Under the pieces are notes generated by a model. That model saw only the letters and a program-made list of their open reading frames with translations, searched no databases and was not told the DNA's origin. From SOJZ01 sp964556565 (lineage in GTDB: Archaea > Thermoproteota > Bathyarchaeia > Bathyarchaeales > Bathyarchaeaceae), in contig CAZKWF010000013.1 in the NCBI GenBank assembly GCA_964556565.1, positions 1-38,718 on the forward strand: a stretch of 38,718 bases of DNA, read 5' to 3'. The translations under genes and the position numbers were made by a program. Shown piece by piece: positions 7,907 through 15,110 of this stretch (its first letter is position 1; each line of letters opens with the position of its first letter).

Positions 7907-8899
7907 TTAAGCTGTTTTGAAGTGTTCCCATCCCCTAGCCTCGATAGGAATAATCTTTTCTTTCGCTCTGAGGAGGAGGGTTTTCTCCTTGGTGACTTGA
8001 CCAATTTTGGTTAGGGACGCCCCGATCTGTTCAGTGGCTTTTTTTGCTTTTTCCCAAAGTTTAGGTTTTAAAGTTACTACAAGCTCGTATTCTTCCCCGC
8101 CGTATAAACTCAGCTCTACCGGGTCGAAATCGTGAATTTTTGCGAATTCCTCTACTTCACGGGCGACTGCAAAGTTGTCAATGACGAAACCTACGTTGCT
8201 TGCTCGTGAGATTTCATGTAGGCTCCATGCTAGTCCGTCGCTGGAGTCGATAGACGCGGTTACAGCATGGGTCTGGGCGAGGGCTAAACCTTCTTTGAGT
8301 CGTGCTGGGGGCATAAGAACTGCGTTGACAAGTTCTTTCCTCATTTCAGGAGGAGCTGTGAGGCCTTTAAGCAGAATCTTTAGGCCAGAGGATGTTTTGC
8401 CGAAGACACCTGTGACCGCAACTAGGTCGTCGGGCTTCGCACCGCTGCGCTTCATCAAATAGCGTTTTCCAACAATTCCAAATGCGGTGCAGCTTATCAC
8501 TAGGTCAGAAGCCTCGTTGGTGTCTCCGCCCAAAACATAGGCGTTGTATTCGCGAGCACCAGCGTTTAGTCCCTTACCGATTTGTTCGATGTCTTTCTTT
8601 GCGAAGCCTCTTGGAATACCGATGGATGCGAGTAGGGCGATAGGCTTTACTCCTTTAGCAGCCAAGTCGCTTATGTTCATGACTACAGCTTTGCGTGCCG
8701 CTTGCCAAAGGTTCATACTTGGCGGAACATCGGTTTTTCCAACAAGCATATCAGTTTTTATGACGGCGAATTTTTCGTTTCCTATATCTACGGCTGAGAC
8801 ATCGTCTCCGAAGGGTACCGGCATATTTGGCATATGGTCTAGGCATCCGAGAATGATTTCGATTATTTTTCGTTCACCCAGTTCTTCAACCAAGCTCAA
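7907..8899 (-). CDS. thiL: Thiamine-monophosphate kinase (ThiL)
   Basis: Phosphorylates thiamine monophosphate to the active cofactor thiamine diphosphate, using ATP. Seen: 330 aa, normal for the family. N-terminal GERKIIEIIL; the Mg/ATP motif PFGDDVSAVD near 29-38; KTDMLVGKTDVPP; the dimer-core block ARKAVVMNISDLAAKG at about 67-82; YVLGGDTNEA near 120; DSSDGLAWSLHEI near 217-229; and LYGGEEYELVVTL near 263-275. All are diagnostic of ThiL within the PurM-like superfamily. It is transcribed divergently from tRNA-Thr and is followed by the MetE-like gene. With the TPP-riboswitch transporter at 35 kb it indicates thiamine salvage plus phosphorylation. Confidence 0.94.
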   Translation of the reverse strand: MSLVEELGERKIIEIILGCLDHMPNMPVPFGDDVSAVDIGNEKFAVIKTDMLVGKTDVPPSMNLWQAARKAVVMNISDLAAKGVKPIALLASIGIPRGFAKKDIEQIGKGLNAGAREYNAYVLGGDTNEASDLVISCTAFGIVGKRYLMKRSGAKPDDLVAVTGVFGKTSSGLKILLKGLTAPPEMRKELVNAVLMPPARLKEGLALAQTHAVTASIDSSDGLAWSLHEISRASNVGFVIDNFAVAREVEEFAKIHDFDPVELSLYGGEEYELVVTLKPKLWEKAKKATEQIGASLTKIGQVTKEKTLLLRAKEKIIPIEARGWEHFKTA

Positions 8900-8937
8900 A
8901 CCTAGGTCTCCTCAGTTAATGAGTTGCGTCCGAACGT

Positions 8938-8949
8938 CTTAAAAATATG
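8938..8949 (+). promoter_or_regulatory. Probable TATA box of tRNA-Thr
   Basis: The AT element CTTAAAAATATG lies 25-36 bases before the first tRNA base at 8974, the expected distance for an archaeal TATA box. Positional inference only. Confidence 0.45.
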
Positions 8950-8973
8950 CGCTTCCCTCAATTCACTTGAGAA

Positions 8974-9049
<76 letters not shown>

Positions 9050-9069
9050 CTCTTCAAATGTAAAACTAT

Positions 9070-9094
9070 TAATACTAGGTATTACTTGTATTAC
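9070..9094 (+). promoter_or_regulatory. Palindrome plus extra half-site before the antitoxin gene
   Basis: TAATACTAGGTATTA (9070-9084) is a perfect inverted repeat of 6 bp around TAG. A further GTATTAC half-site occupies 9088-9094. The pair sits immediately before the ATG of the AbrB-like antitoxin at 9098, where toxin-antitoxin operons usually carry their operator. Autoregulation by the antitoxin or the complex is inferred. Confidence 0.5.
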
Positions 9095-9097
9095 CTT

Positions 9098-9328
9098 ATG
9101 ATTCGAACAAAGGTGACAGAGAAGTATCAGACAACTATTCCGAAGCGCATAAGGGACGTTCTCAAAGTGAAAGCTGGAGAAAACGTTGAGTGGTATATAA
9201 TCCAAGGCATGGTGGTTCTCAGAAAACCTGTAAAACTTGAAAAACCCGTTGAGTTTCTCACCTCTCAAACAAGGCTTAGCGTAGACGCCGTGAAACTCGT
9301 GAGGGAAACTAGGGAGGAATTCGGGTGA
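9098..9328 (+). CDS. vapB: AbrB/SpoVT-type antitoxin (VapB-like)
   Basis: A 76-aa swapped-hairpin AbrB-family DNA-binding protein, the usual antitoxin partner of PIN-domain toxins. Seen: TKVTEKYQTTIPKRIRDVLKVKAGENVEW (residues 4-32) is the standard AbrB motif with the TIPK.IR.VL.VK.G signature; the C-terminal part (KPVEFLTSQTRLSVDAVKLV) should bind the toxin. The frame extends four codons upstream to a TTG, but the ATG at 9098 gives the canonical N-terminus. Its last codons overlap the toxin start by 4 bases, so translation is coupled. Confidence 0.88.
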   Translation: MIRTKVTEKYQTTIPKRIRDVLKVKAGENVEWYIIQGMVVLRKPVKLEKPVEFLTSQTRLSVDAVKLVRETREEFG

Positions 9329-9762
9329 AGTACCTCGACACAAACGTAATAATCTACGCGATAGAGAGCCATCCAAAATATGGAGAAGAATGCAGAAACA
9401 TTTTGAAAGCTGTGGAGAGTGTTGAGCTTGAAGTCTGTGCTTCCATGTTGATACTTGTGGAAGTAATTAACGTTTTGTGTAAGCTAAACAGGGTTCTAGA
9501 AAAGAGAGGCGAGGAAAAGTTAAACATAAGAAAAAACATGGACGCGGTACTTTCTCTTCCCATAAAATGGATCGAACTAGATTTTGCTATTATACGAAGG
9601 GCCTCTGAATACGAATTCAAAGTCAGCGGGATAGATTATGTTCACGTAGCTTCAATGGAACTTAACTTGGTCGATGAAATAATATCCGCTGACGAAGAGC
9701 TTGACAAAATAGGATTTGTAAAAAGAATTGATCCTTTGACATTCCATATATCAAACCATTAA
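9325..9762 (+). CDS. vapC: PIN-domain ribonuclease toxin (VapC-like)
   Basis: A 145-aa PIN-domain protein expected to cut RNA (tRNA or rRNA in characterised VapCs) until neutralised by the upstream antitoxin. Acidic metal-binding residues are all present: Asp5 in KYLDTNVIIYA, Glu46 in LILVEVINVL, Asp104 in SGIDYVHVAS and Asp123 in ISADEELD. The GTG start overlaps the antitoxin stop by 4 bases. The pair stands 50 bases downstream of tRNA-Thr, a common landing zone for mobile cassettes, though no integrase is seen. The RNA target cannot be predicted. Confidence 0.9.
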   Translation: MKYLDTNVIIYAIESHPKYGEECRNILKAVESVELEVCASMLILVEVINVLCKLNRVLEKRGEEKLNIRKNMDAVLSLPIKWIELDFAIIRRASEYEFKVSGIDYVHVASMELNLVDEIISADEELDKIGFVKRIDPLTFHISNH

Positions 9763-9908
9763 GAATTTCCCCAAAATATTCAATAGAGCTGAAAAGACAA
9801 AAACATCTCTATACCCGTCTGTCTCTGGGGCTCTCTTTCTACAGACTAGCAGATACCAATAAAATATATCAGACTACAGCTAAAACCATACACTTCGGAG
9901 GCTTCAAG

Positions 9909-10709
9909 TTCACAACAGATCTAATTCAAATCTTAATCCTTGCTATCATTCAAGGCATAACCGAATGGCTACCAGTCTCCAGTACCGGTCACCTCAATAT
10001 CGCACGGAATTGCATGGGCTTGAGCATGAAAGAGCCTTCCTACATATTTTTTGATTTCGCGTTGCACATGGGAACCTTGTGTGTCGTCTTAGTAGCATTT
10101 AGAGAGGACATCGTGAAAATTTTTAGAGCTGTGATTAGACGGGATTTCAACGCGGATGAAGGAAAACTAGCCTTATTCATAATCGTAGGAAGCGTACCCA
10201 CCGCAATCATAGGCTTTATCTTCAATTTTCTTTTGCATGAGAAATTCGAATCTCTTTATCTCAACTTGCTAACAGTGGGTGTAGCTTTGCCAATCAATGG
10301 TTTCTTTCTGTACGTTTCGCAGCTTAGAAGAGACAACGAAAAATTGAGCTATATGGACTCTTTGTTGGTAGGAATAGCACAAGGTGTCGCAATTATTCCA
10401 GGTATTTCAAGAAGTGGTGTTACCATATCCACAGGGTTGTTGAGGAAGGTGAAGAAAGAGACAGCCTTCAAGTATTCGTTTCTACTCTCCGTACCCGCGG
10501 TGATGGGAGCAACAATCGCAGAATCCAGAAATCTGGTAATCAGCAACGTAGACATGGTCACTATGTTTCTTGGTGTAATAACATCAATGATCGTAGGCTA
10601 CATATTTCTCAAAGTGTTGCAGAAAATAGTCATGAAGGAAAAGTTTCATCTGTTCGCGTATTATTGCTGGATAATGGGATTGGTTATCATCATATACTTG
10701 TCTTTGTAG
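9909..10709 (+). CDS. uppP: Undecaprenyl-diphosphatase-like protein (UppP/BacA), start codon unclear
   Basis: Membrane phosphatase of the BacA family, which dephosphorylates polyprenyl diphosphate carriers; archaeal members are thought to recycle dolichyl-type carriers. Seen: both signature loops, IIQGITEWLPVSSTGHLN at the N-terminus and GIAQGVAIIPGISRSGVTIS in the second half, with several hydrophobic segments. The first in-frame ATG is at 10014, but it would delete the first catalytic loop, so the gene must start earlier. Reading upstream in frame gives no ATG, GTG or TTG. A GGAGG sequence at 9897-9901 points to a start at the TTC codon at 9909, which would give 266 aa, the family norm. A substitution or base-call error in the start codon (e.g. 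TTG read as TTC), or a rare ATA start at 9888, would explain this. Confidence 0.85.
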   Translation, partial: FTTDLIQILILAIIQGITEWLPVSSTGHLNIARNCMGLSMKEPSYIFFDFALHMGTLCVVLVAFREDIVKIFRAVIRRDFNADEGKLALFIIVGSVPTAIIGFIFNFLLHEKFESLYLNLLTVGVALPINGFFLYVSQLRRDNEKLSYMDSLLVGIAQGVAIIPGISRSGVTISTGLLRKVKKETAFKYSFLLSVPAVMGATIAESRNLVISNVDMVTMFLGVITSMIVGYIFLKVLQKIVMKEKFHLFAYYCWIMGLVIIIYLSL

Positions 10710-10822
10710 AATGTAGTAATTTTTGCTGGGTGTTCTAAAAGGAGAACAGCTCGATTTTTCATGTTCTAAAGTGTAGTATTATCTATCGCCAAACAGACAT
10801 AACAATTAAAGTTGATGCTGAA

Positions 10823-11413
10823 ATGAAGCTGCTGTTCAAGGTCTGTTTTGTCATTGGAGTTGTCCTCGTGGTCAGCGTTCCCCTAGTGTGGTATCTCTGT
10901 CCGAAGCCCATCGTACAAAGTGAAAGTTTTGAAACAGGATTTAATAACTGGATGATCGGCGCCGATGTTCCATTAGATCCGAACAACCCTGGTCATCACG
11001 TTGCTTGGAACGTTTCTCGAGTAACGACTCGAGCTTATTCAGGTCAATATTCAGTGGCGTTGTTTATTGATGGCAGACAAGACGATGGCACAGTGTGGAT
11101 AGAGCGAAAAATCTCGGCGAAGAATAACTCGGAGGTTCGGGTTAAGATTGCTTTTCAATTGTACAGCGAGCAGGAAAGTTTTAACACTATAGCGGGTGTC
11201 TGTGCTCACGTCGGACTTTCCAACCCTGAAGAAGAAGCAGACTTCTCGGTTATTGGTAACGCAAATGAGATTGCGGGATGGAAAGCTTACAGCCATACAG
11301 CAACATTAAACACAGGTTCTAACGGCGAAATATGGGTTGCCGTAGGGATTACAGTGCGTTGGGAGACTGAGATGACGTATAACATAGATAACGTGGAAAT
11401 AGTCATAGGTTGA
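10823..11413 (+). CDS. Membrane-anchored extracellular beta-rich protein, function unknown
   Basis: A 196-aa protein. Residues 3-26 form one hydrophobic segment (LLFKVCFVIGVVLVVSVPLV) acting as signal anchor, leaving about 170 residues outside the cell. The exterior part resembles a carbohydrate-binding jelly roll: SFETGFNNWMIGADVP, TTRAYSGQYSVALFIDG, VWIERKISAKNNSEVRVKIAF, and a terminal YNIDNVEIVIG strand. That is the pattern of FxxGxxNW / SGxYS / DNVxI seen in such domains (family assignment inferred). It stands alone between UppP and the ABC exporter on the same strand. Confidence 0.7.
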   Translation: MKLLFKVCFVIGVVLVVSVPLVWYLCPKPIVQSESFETGFNNWMIGADVPLDPNNPGHHVAWNVSRVTTRAYSGQYSVALFIDGRQDDGTVWIERKISAKNNSEVRVKIAFQLYSEQESFNTIAGVCAHVGLSNPEEEADFSVIGNANEIAGWKAYSHTATLNTGSNGEIWVAVGITVRWETEMTYNIDNVEIVIG

Positions 11414-11527
11414 AGTGGAGCATGTGGATAATTCAAGCCTTGATTTGACATTGTTTGGATAAGTGACTTCCTAACGACGGTAAGGTTTAATAAAGAATTG
11501 ATTGCGGTTTAGTTCCGTGGTGTATAC

Positions 11528-12259
11528 ATGAGCCTTGCTGTTGAGGCAGAGAAACTTGTCAAGGTCTTCGGTGAAGTTAGAGCTCTTGACGGTTTAAGTT
11601 TTCAAGTCAAGAATGGAGAAATCTACGGTCTTATTGGTCCTAATGGCGCTGGAAAAACAACTGCACTCAGGATTGTCTCAACTTTACTAAAACCTACTTC
11701 GGGTTCCATGAAGGTTTTTGGTCATGATGTTGTCCGCGAGGCTTCAGAAACTCGTAGAGTTATAAGCTATCTTCCTGAAGAAGCAGGAGCTTACAAAAAT
11801 CTGTCTGGTCATGAGTACTTGGAGTTTATGACGAAGTTTACCACTAAGAGTGAAAAAACTGTTAAGGGGACCGTTGAGGCTGCAGCAAAGATTTCTGGGT
11901 TAGAAGACCGCCTTAAAGACAAGGTGAAGACTTACAGCAAAGGTATGAAAAAGCGTCTTCTCGTTGCAAGGGCTCTTATGACAAAGCCTAAGCTTGCAGT
12001 GTTGGATGAACCAACCAGCGGGCTAGATGTTCTTCACTCTGTTCATGTCAGAGGAATCATAAAGCAATATGTGGAAGAACAAGGAGTTACTGTGCTTCTT
12101 TCAAGTCATAACATGCTTGAAGTTGAGCATCTATGCGGCAGGGTGGCTCTCATAAATAAAGGTAAGATAGTAGCTGAAGGCTCTCCAGCTGAGCTTAAGA
12201 AAAATGTGAATGCTTCAAACCTTGAAGAAGTGTTTGCGAAGGTGGTTGGTTTTGTTTAA
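11528..12259 (+). CDS. ABC transporter ATP-binding protein (NatA-like)
   Basis: A 243-aa ATPase subunit of an ABC-2 type exporter. Seen: Walker A GPNGAGKTT at 37-45, Q-loop region SYLPEEAGAYKNLSGHEYL at 80-98, the signature YSKGMKKRLLVARAL at 136-150 (KG in place of the usual SGG), Walker B KLAVLDEPTSGLD at 155-167, and the switch His194 in LLSSHNMLEVEHL. A TTTAATAAA element about 35-45 bases upstream could be its TATA box. The gene is fused by overlap to the permease downstream. Substrate unknown; the closest functional comparison is Na+, drug or lipid export. Confidence 0.93.
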   Translation: MSLAVEAEKLVKVFGEVRALDGLSFQVKNGEIYGLIGPNGAGKTTALRIVSTLLKPTSGSMKVFGHDVVREASETRRVISYLPEEAGAYKNLSGHEYLEFMTKFTTKSEKTVKGTVEAAAKISGLEDRLKDKVKTYSKGMKKRLLVARALMTKPKLAVLDEPTSGLDVLHSVHVRGIIKQYVEEQGVTVLLSSHNMLEVEHLCGRVALINKGKIVAEGSPAELKKNVNASNLEEVFAKVVGFV

Positions 12260-13553
12260 AGGTTTGTTCAATATTATTGTGAAGGAAGTCAAGGAGTTAG
12301 TCAGAGACCCGAAAATCCTCTTAGGCATGATAATCGTTCCGTTAATAATGTTTCCACTAATGGGATTTGCCATTCAAACTTCAATGGAGACAGCAGAAGA
12401 AAGCATGAGAAGCATCTCAATTGCAGTAATGGACCTTGATGAAGGACCTGTTGCTGAAAACCTCACGGCCTTCTTGATAGCTCTGGACGTCACGATTGTT
12501 GAGGTTGATGATTTGAATTTCACTGAAGCGGTTAATTACGTTCAGCAATCAAACGTCACTGGACTTGTAGTCATACCTTCTGGTTTCAGCAACAACATCA
12601 CGGAGGGTTTAAAGGCAGAATTAGATGTTTACACGGTGTTTAGGGGCGGGGGCATAGTTGAGTCTACCAGTTCCTCGATGATAAGTGCTCTGTTGAAGAC
12701 ATTCGAAGAAAGTCTGGTTGTTCAAAAAGTCGGTGAAAAATTTCCTGAAGCTCCAGAAAATGTTTTGGATCCTGTAAAGATGTCTGAAAAATCAATAATT
12801 AAAGGAAAACCCGTTAACGTAAACCCAAGTGTTCTTTTCGGGTTAATGATGTCGCAGTCCACGGGAATGCCAGTAGGTATAATGATGCTGCTTATTTTCG
12901 CGATGCAGCTTGCAGCAACGTCTGTTGCGTCGGAGAAAGAAGAAAAGACTTTGGAAACTTTATTGACCTTACCCATCAACAGGTTCACAATTCTGGCGGG
13001 AAAATTGACGGGTTCTATTGTTGTCGCAGTTATCGGTGCGGTCGCTTACATTGTAGGCTTCAATTATTACATGAGCTCTTTCATGGGGATGATGCCGGCT
13101 GAAACGGGTGTAGATCTTGCAACAATAGGGATAGCGCCAACACCGATATCATACTTACTACTCGGGGTTTCGCTTTTCGTGTCGTTGCTTTCAGCGTTAG
13201 CATTAGCAATTTCAATATCCATTTTCGCTGAAGATGTGAGAGGCGCCCAAGCCTTAGTGGGGCCGCTGTCCATGTTACTTGTCTTTCCAATGATTATTAT
13301 GATGTTCACTGATGTCTACGCCTTGCCGTTTCCTTTGATGATTGTTTTGCTTGCGATACCGTTCACGCATCCGATGCTGGCGTCTAAGGTAGCTTTCACT
13401 GGCGACTACCTAACCGCTGTAATAGGCATCGCTTATGTATCAATTTTTACAATCGTGGTGCTCTACATTGCGGCGAGGCTGTTTGGCACTGAAAAAATCT
13501 TGACAGCAAAACTAAAGCTTAGAAAGCTGAGGTTCAGGAAACTGAAAAAATAG
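12252..13553 (+). CDS. ABC-2 type transporter permease
   Basis: A membrane permease partner of the ATPase just upstream. Seen: N-terminal LFNIIVKEVKELVRDPKILLGMIIVP (amphipathic helix then first membrane span), a large extracytoplasmic loop of about 170 residues containing AVMDLDEGPVAENL, and a cluster of membrane spans from about residue 200 onward with SVASEKEEKTLETLLTLPI, the conserved motif of NatB/YhaP-like permeases. The frame can be opened from 12210, but the TTG at 12252, overlapping the ATPase stop by 8 bases, starts the protein at the expected place. The C-terminus is strongly basic. Likely acts as a homodimer in the cytoplasmic membrane. Confidence 0.9.
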   Translation: MFKGLFNIIVKEVKELVRDPKILLGMIIVPLIMFPLMGFAIQTSMETAEESMRSISIAVMDLDEGPVAENLTAFLIALDVTIVEVDDLNFTEAVNYVQQSNVTGLVVIPSGFSNNITEGLKAELDVYTVFRGGGIVESTSSSMISALLKTFEESLVVQKVGEKFPEAPENVLDPVKMSEKSIIKGKPVNVNPSVLFGLMMSQSTGMPVGIMMLLIFAMQLAATSVASEKEEKTLETLLTLPINRFTILAGKLTGSIVVAVIGAVAYIVGFNYYMSSFMGMMPAETGVDLATIGIAPTPISYLLLGVSLFVSLLSALALAISISIFAEDVRGAQALVGPLSMLLVFPMIIMMFTDVYALPFPLMIVLLAIPFTHPMLASKVAFTGDYLTAVIGIAYVSIFTIVVLYIAARLFGTEKILTAKLKLRKLRFRKLKK

Positions 13554-13573
13554 CCTGGAATTCATTCGTTATT

Positions 13574-14134
13574 TCACAGAGTAGTTTTATGAGTTTTCGC
13601 CAAAACGTATCCGATAATTAATCCTGCCACGAGTCCACCGAAATGTGCGATTATGTTGACACCTGCGGACGTGCTCAACATCAAAAGAAAGAATGAAAAG
13701 ATTAATGCCCCTATGACTGATTCGCCGAATGTTTTTCTTAGGTAAATCACACACGCGCCGAATATTCCGAATATTGCTCCTGAAGCACCGGCAGAAGCTC
13801 TGAACGGAGACATTAACAAAGTTAGCAAGTTGCCAAGTAGTCCAGATGCAAAATAGATTGCGAGAAACTCTTCTGTGCTGAAAAGGTCTTCAGCTCTGAT
13901 GCCAAAGATGAGAAGGAAAACCATGTTGCCGAAAAGATGAAGTAGGTTGATGTGGACAAACATGGATGTGAAAAGTTGCCAGTAGCCGCCGTTCATAACG
14001 AAAGCGTTGTCTTGACCTAACCATAGAAGCACGTCTTCGTTTATGATGAGAGGGTTGCCACTGACAACTGCTGTGTAGGTATAAACCAACACGTTTGCAA
14101 TAATCAAGGTGCTTGAAGGTGAGAGTTTGAACAA
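13574..14134 (-). CDS. Rhomboid-family intramembrane serine protease
   Basis: A compact 186-aa, six-span rhomboid of the prokaryotic type. Seen: MFVHINLLHLFGNMVFLL at 58-75 (His-rich second span with the structural Asn), AGASGAIFGIFGA at 115-127 with catalytic Ser118, and NIIAHFGGLVAGLIIGY at 160-176 with catalytic His164. No extra soluble domain. A GGTGG sequence about 8 bases before the TTG supports the start. It cleaves transmembrane helices of unknown client proteins. It is divergent from the presenilin-like protease gene, with 118 bases between starts. Confidence 0.93.
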   Translation of the reverse strand: MFKLSPSSTLIIANVLVYTYTAVVSGNPLIINEDVLLWLGQDNAFVMNGGYWQLFTSMFVHINLLHLFGNMVFLLIFGIRAEDLFSTEEFLAIYFASGLLGNLLTLLMSPFRASAGASGAIFGIFGACVIYLRKTFGESVIGALIFSFFLLMLSTSAGVNIIAHFGGLVAGLIIGYVLAKTHKTTL

Positions 14135-14252
14135 GGACTAACCACCTAGTCTTATTTCATACGAGTGCTCACGAACATATATACACATATCGTGTCAAGC
14201 TTGACAAGAGCGCCGCAAAACAATTTTAGTGAGTTAGACATTAAGTAGAGGT
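14135..14252. promoter_or_regulatory. Shared divergent promoter region of two intramembrane proteases
   Basis: This 118-base region must hold promoters for both flanking genes. It contains the AT-rich element ATATATACACATAT near 14177-14190 and the short inverted repeat TGTCAAGCTTGACA at 14193-14206 (5-6 bp arms around AAGCTT). The inverted repeat is a plausible regulator site between the two starts (inference). Confidence 0.45.
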
Positions 14253-15089
14253 ATGAAATTCGATGTTTCACTTCCCCTAGCCCTCTTTCTGATCACGGCG
14301 GCTGTACTCTTTCTCTACACTAAATTTGGAGAAAAAGTCAAATCTCTTCTGGGTGGAAAGGAACTCACGACTCGACACACGGTTCTGTTAGTGGTAGCAA
14401 TGGGCGCCATGGTATCTGTTCTCGGGTGGACCATTATACAAATTCCGGATATGGCTATAATGGTTTTGTTCTTGTATGCTTATTCTATGATGCTATTCTT
14501 GTTTACTTATTTGGTTGTGCCAAAATGGTACCTAGCTGTCTTAACTCCGGCCTTGTTCGTCGCCTTATTCATCTTGTTTAGAGATACCTTTCTGTGGGCG
14601 CCTTACTTGATGAACCTCTTTGCAATAATATTTGCCATATGTATCTCAGTTTACATGGGAGGGTTGTTCTCATGGAAAACCACTACGCTCTTCGTTGTCC
14701 TTCTAACTCTTATGGATATAGTTCAGGTTCTAATCACAGGGTTTATGATAGGGGCAAGTGAGAAAATGATTACGTTACGGTTACCTGTGATGATCATCGT
14801 GCCGACTTTTCCTTCCAGGGATATCTCCCCCTCAGGACTTATTGGTCTTGGATTGGGCGACATCTTTCTAACTGGTCTTCTTTGTATTCAGACTATGCAA
14901 AAATATGGAAAGAAGTTCGGGCTTGTATCGGTCGGGACGATTGCCATTGTCTTCTTGTTACTTGAGACCATTTTGGTAAATTACAGCGTTGGATTTTTTC
15001 CAGCTACAGTTTTTGTTATTAGCGGCTGGTTGACTGCGTTAGGAGCAAGATATCTCCATAAATCACGCATATTCAGCGTGACCAGTTAA
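14253..15089 (+). CDS. Presenilin-like GxGD aspartyl intramembrane protease
   Basis: A 278-aa polytopic membrane protein with about nine hydrophobic segments, matching the presenilin / signal-peptide-peptidase homologues of archaea (A22 family). Seen: first catalytic Asp155 in LLTLMDIVQVL, second in GLIGLGLGDIFLTGLL with Asp203 in a GLGD motif, and near the C-terminus FFPATVFVISG (about 248-258) in the position of the conserved PAL motif. The YD motif is relaxed to MD here. Two Asp residues in adjacent hydrophobic segments with the GxGD spacing make the assignment strong. It is divergent from the rhomboid gene and convergent with phosphoglycerate mutase. Confidence 0.87.
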   Translation: MKFDVSLPLALFLITAAVLFLYTKFGEKVKSLLGGKELTTRHTVLLVVAMGAMVSVLGWTIIQIPDMAIMVLFLYAYSMMLFLFTYLVVPKWYLAVLTPALFVALFILFRDTFLWAPYLMNLFAIIFAICISVYMGGLFSWKTTTLFVVLLTLMDIVQVLITGFMIGASEKMITLRLPVMIIVPTFPSRDISPSGLIGLGLGDIFLTGLLCIQTMQKYGKKFGLVSVGTIAIVFLLLETILVNYSVGFFPATVFVISGWLTALGARYLHKSRIFSVTS

Positions 15090-15110
15090 AAGAGTGGTTC
15101 TTTGCCTGAT

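Noticed and set aside
14253..15089. Nine-span membrane protein as an ordinary transporter
   Set aside because: Asp155 and the GLGD motif with Asp203 in neighbouring hydrophobic segments plus a PAL-like motif fit the presenilin family far better.
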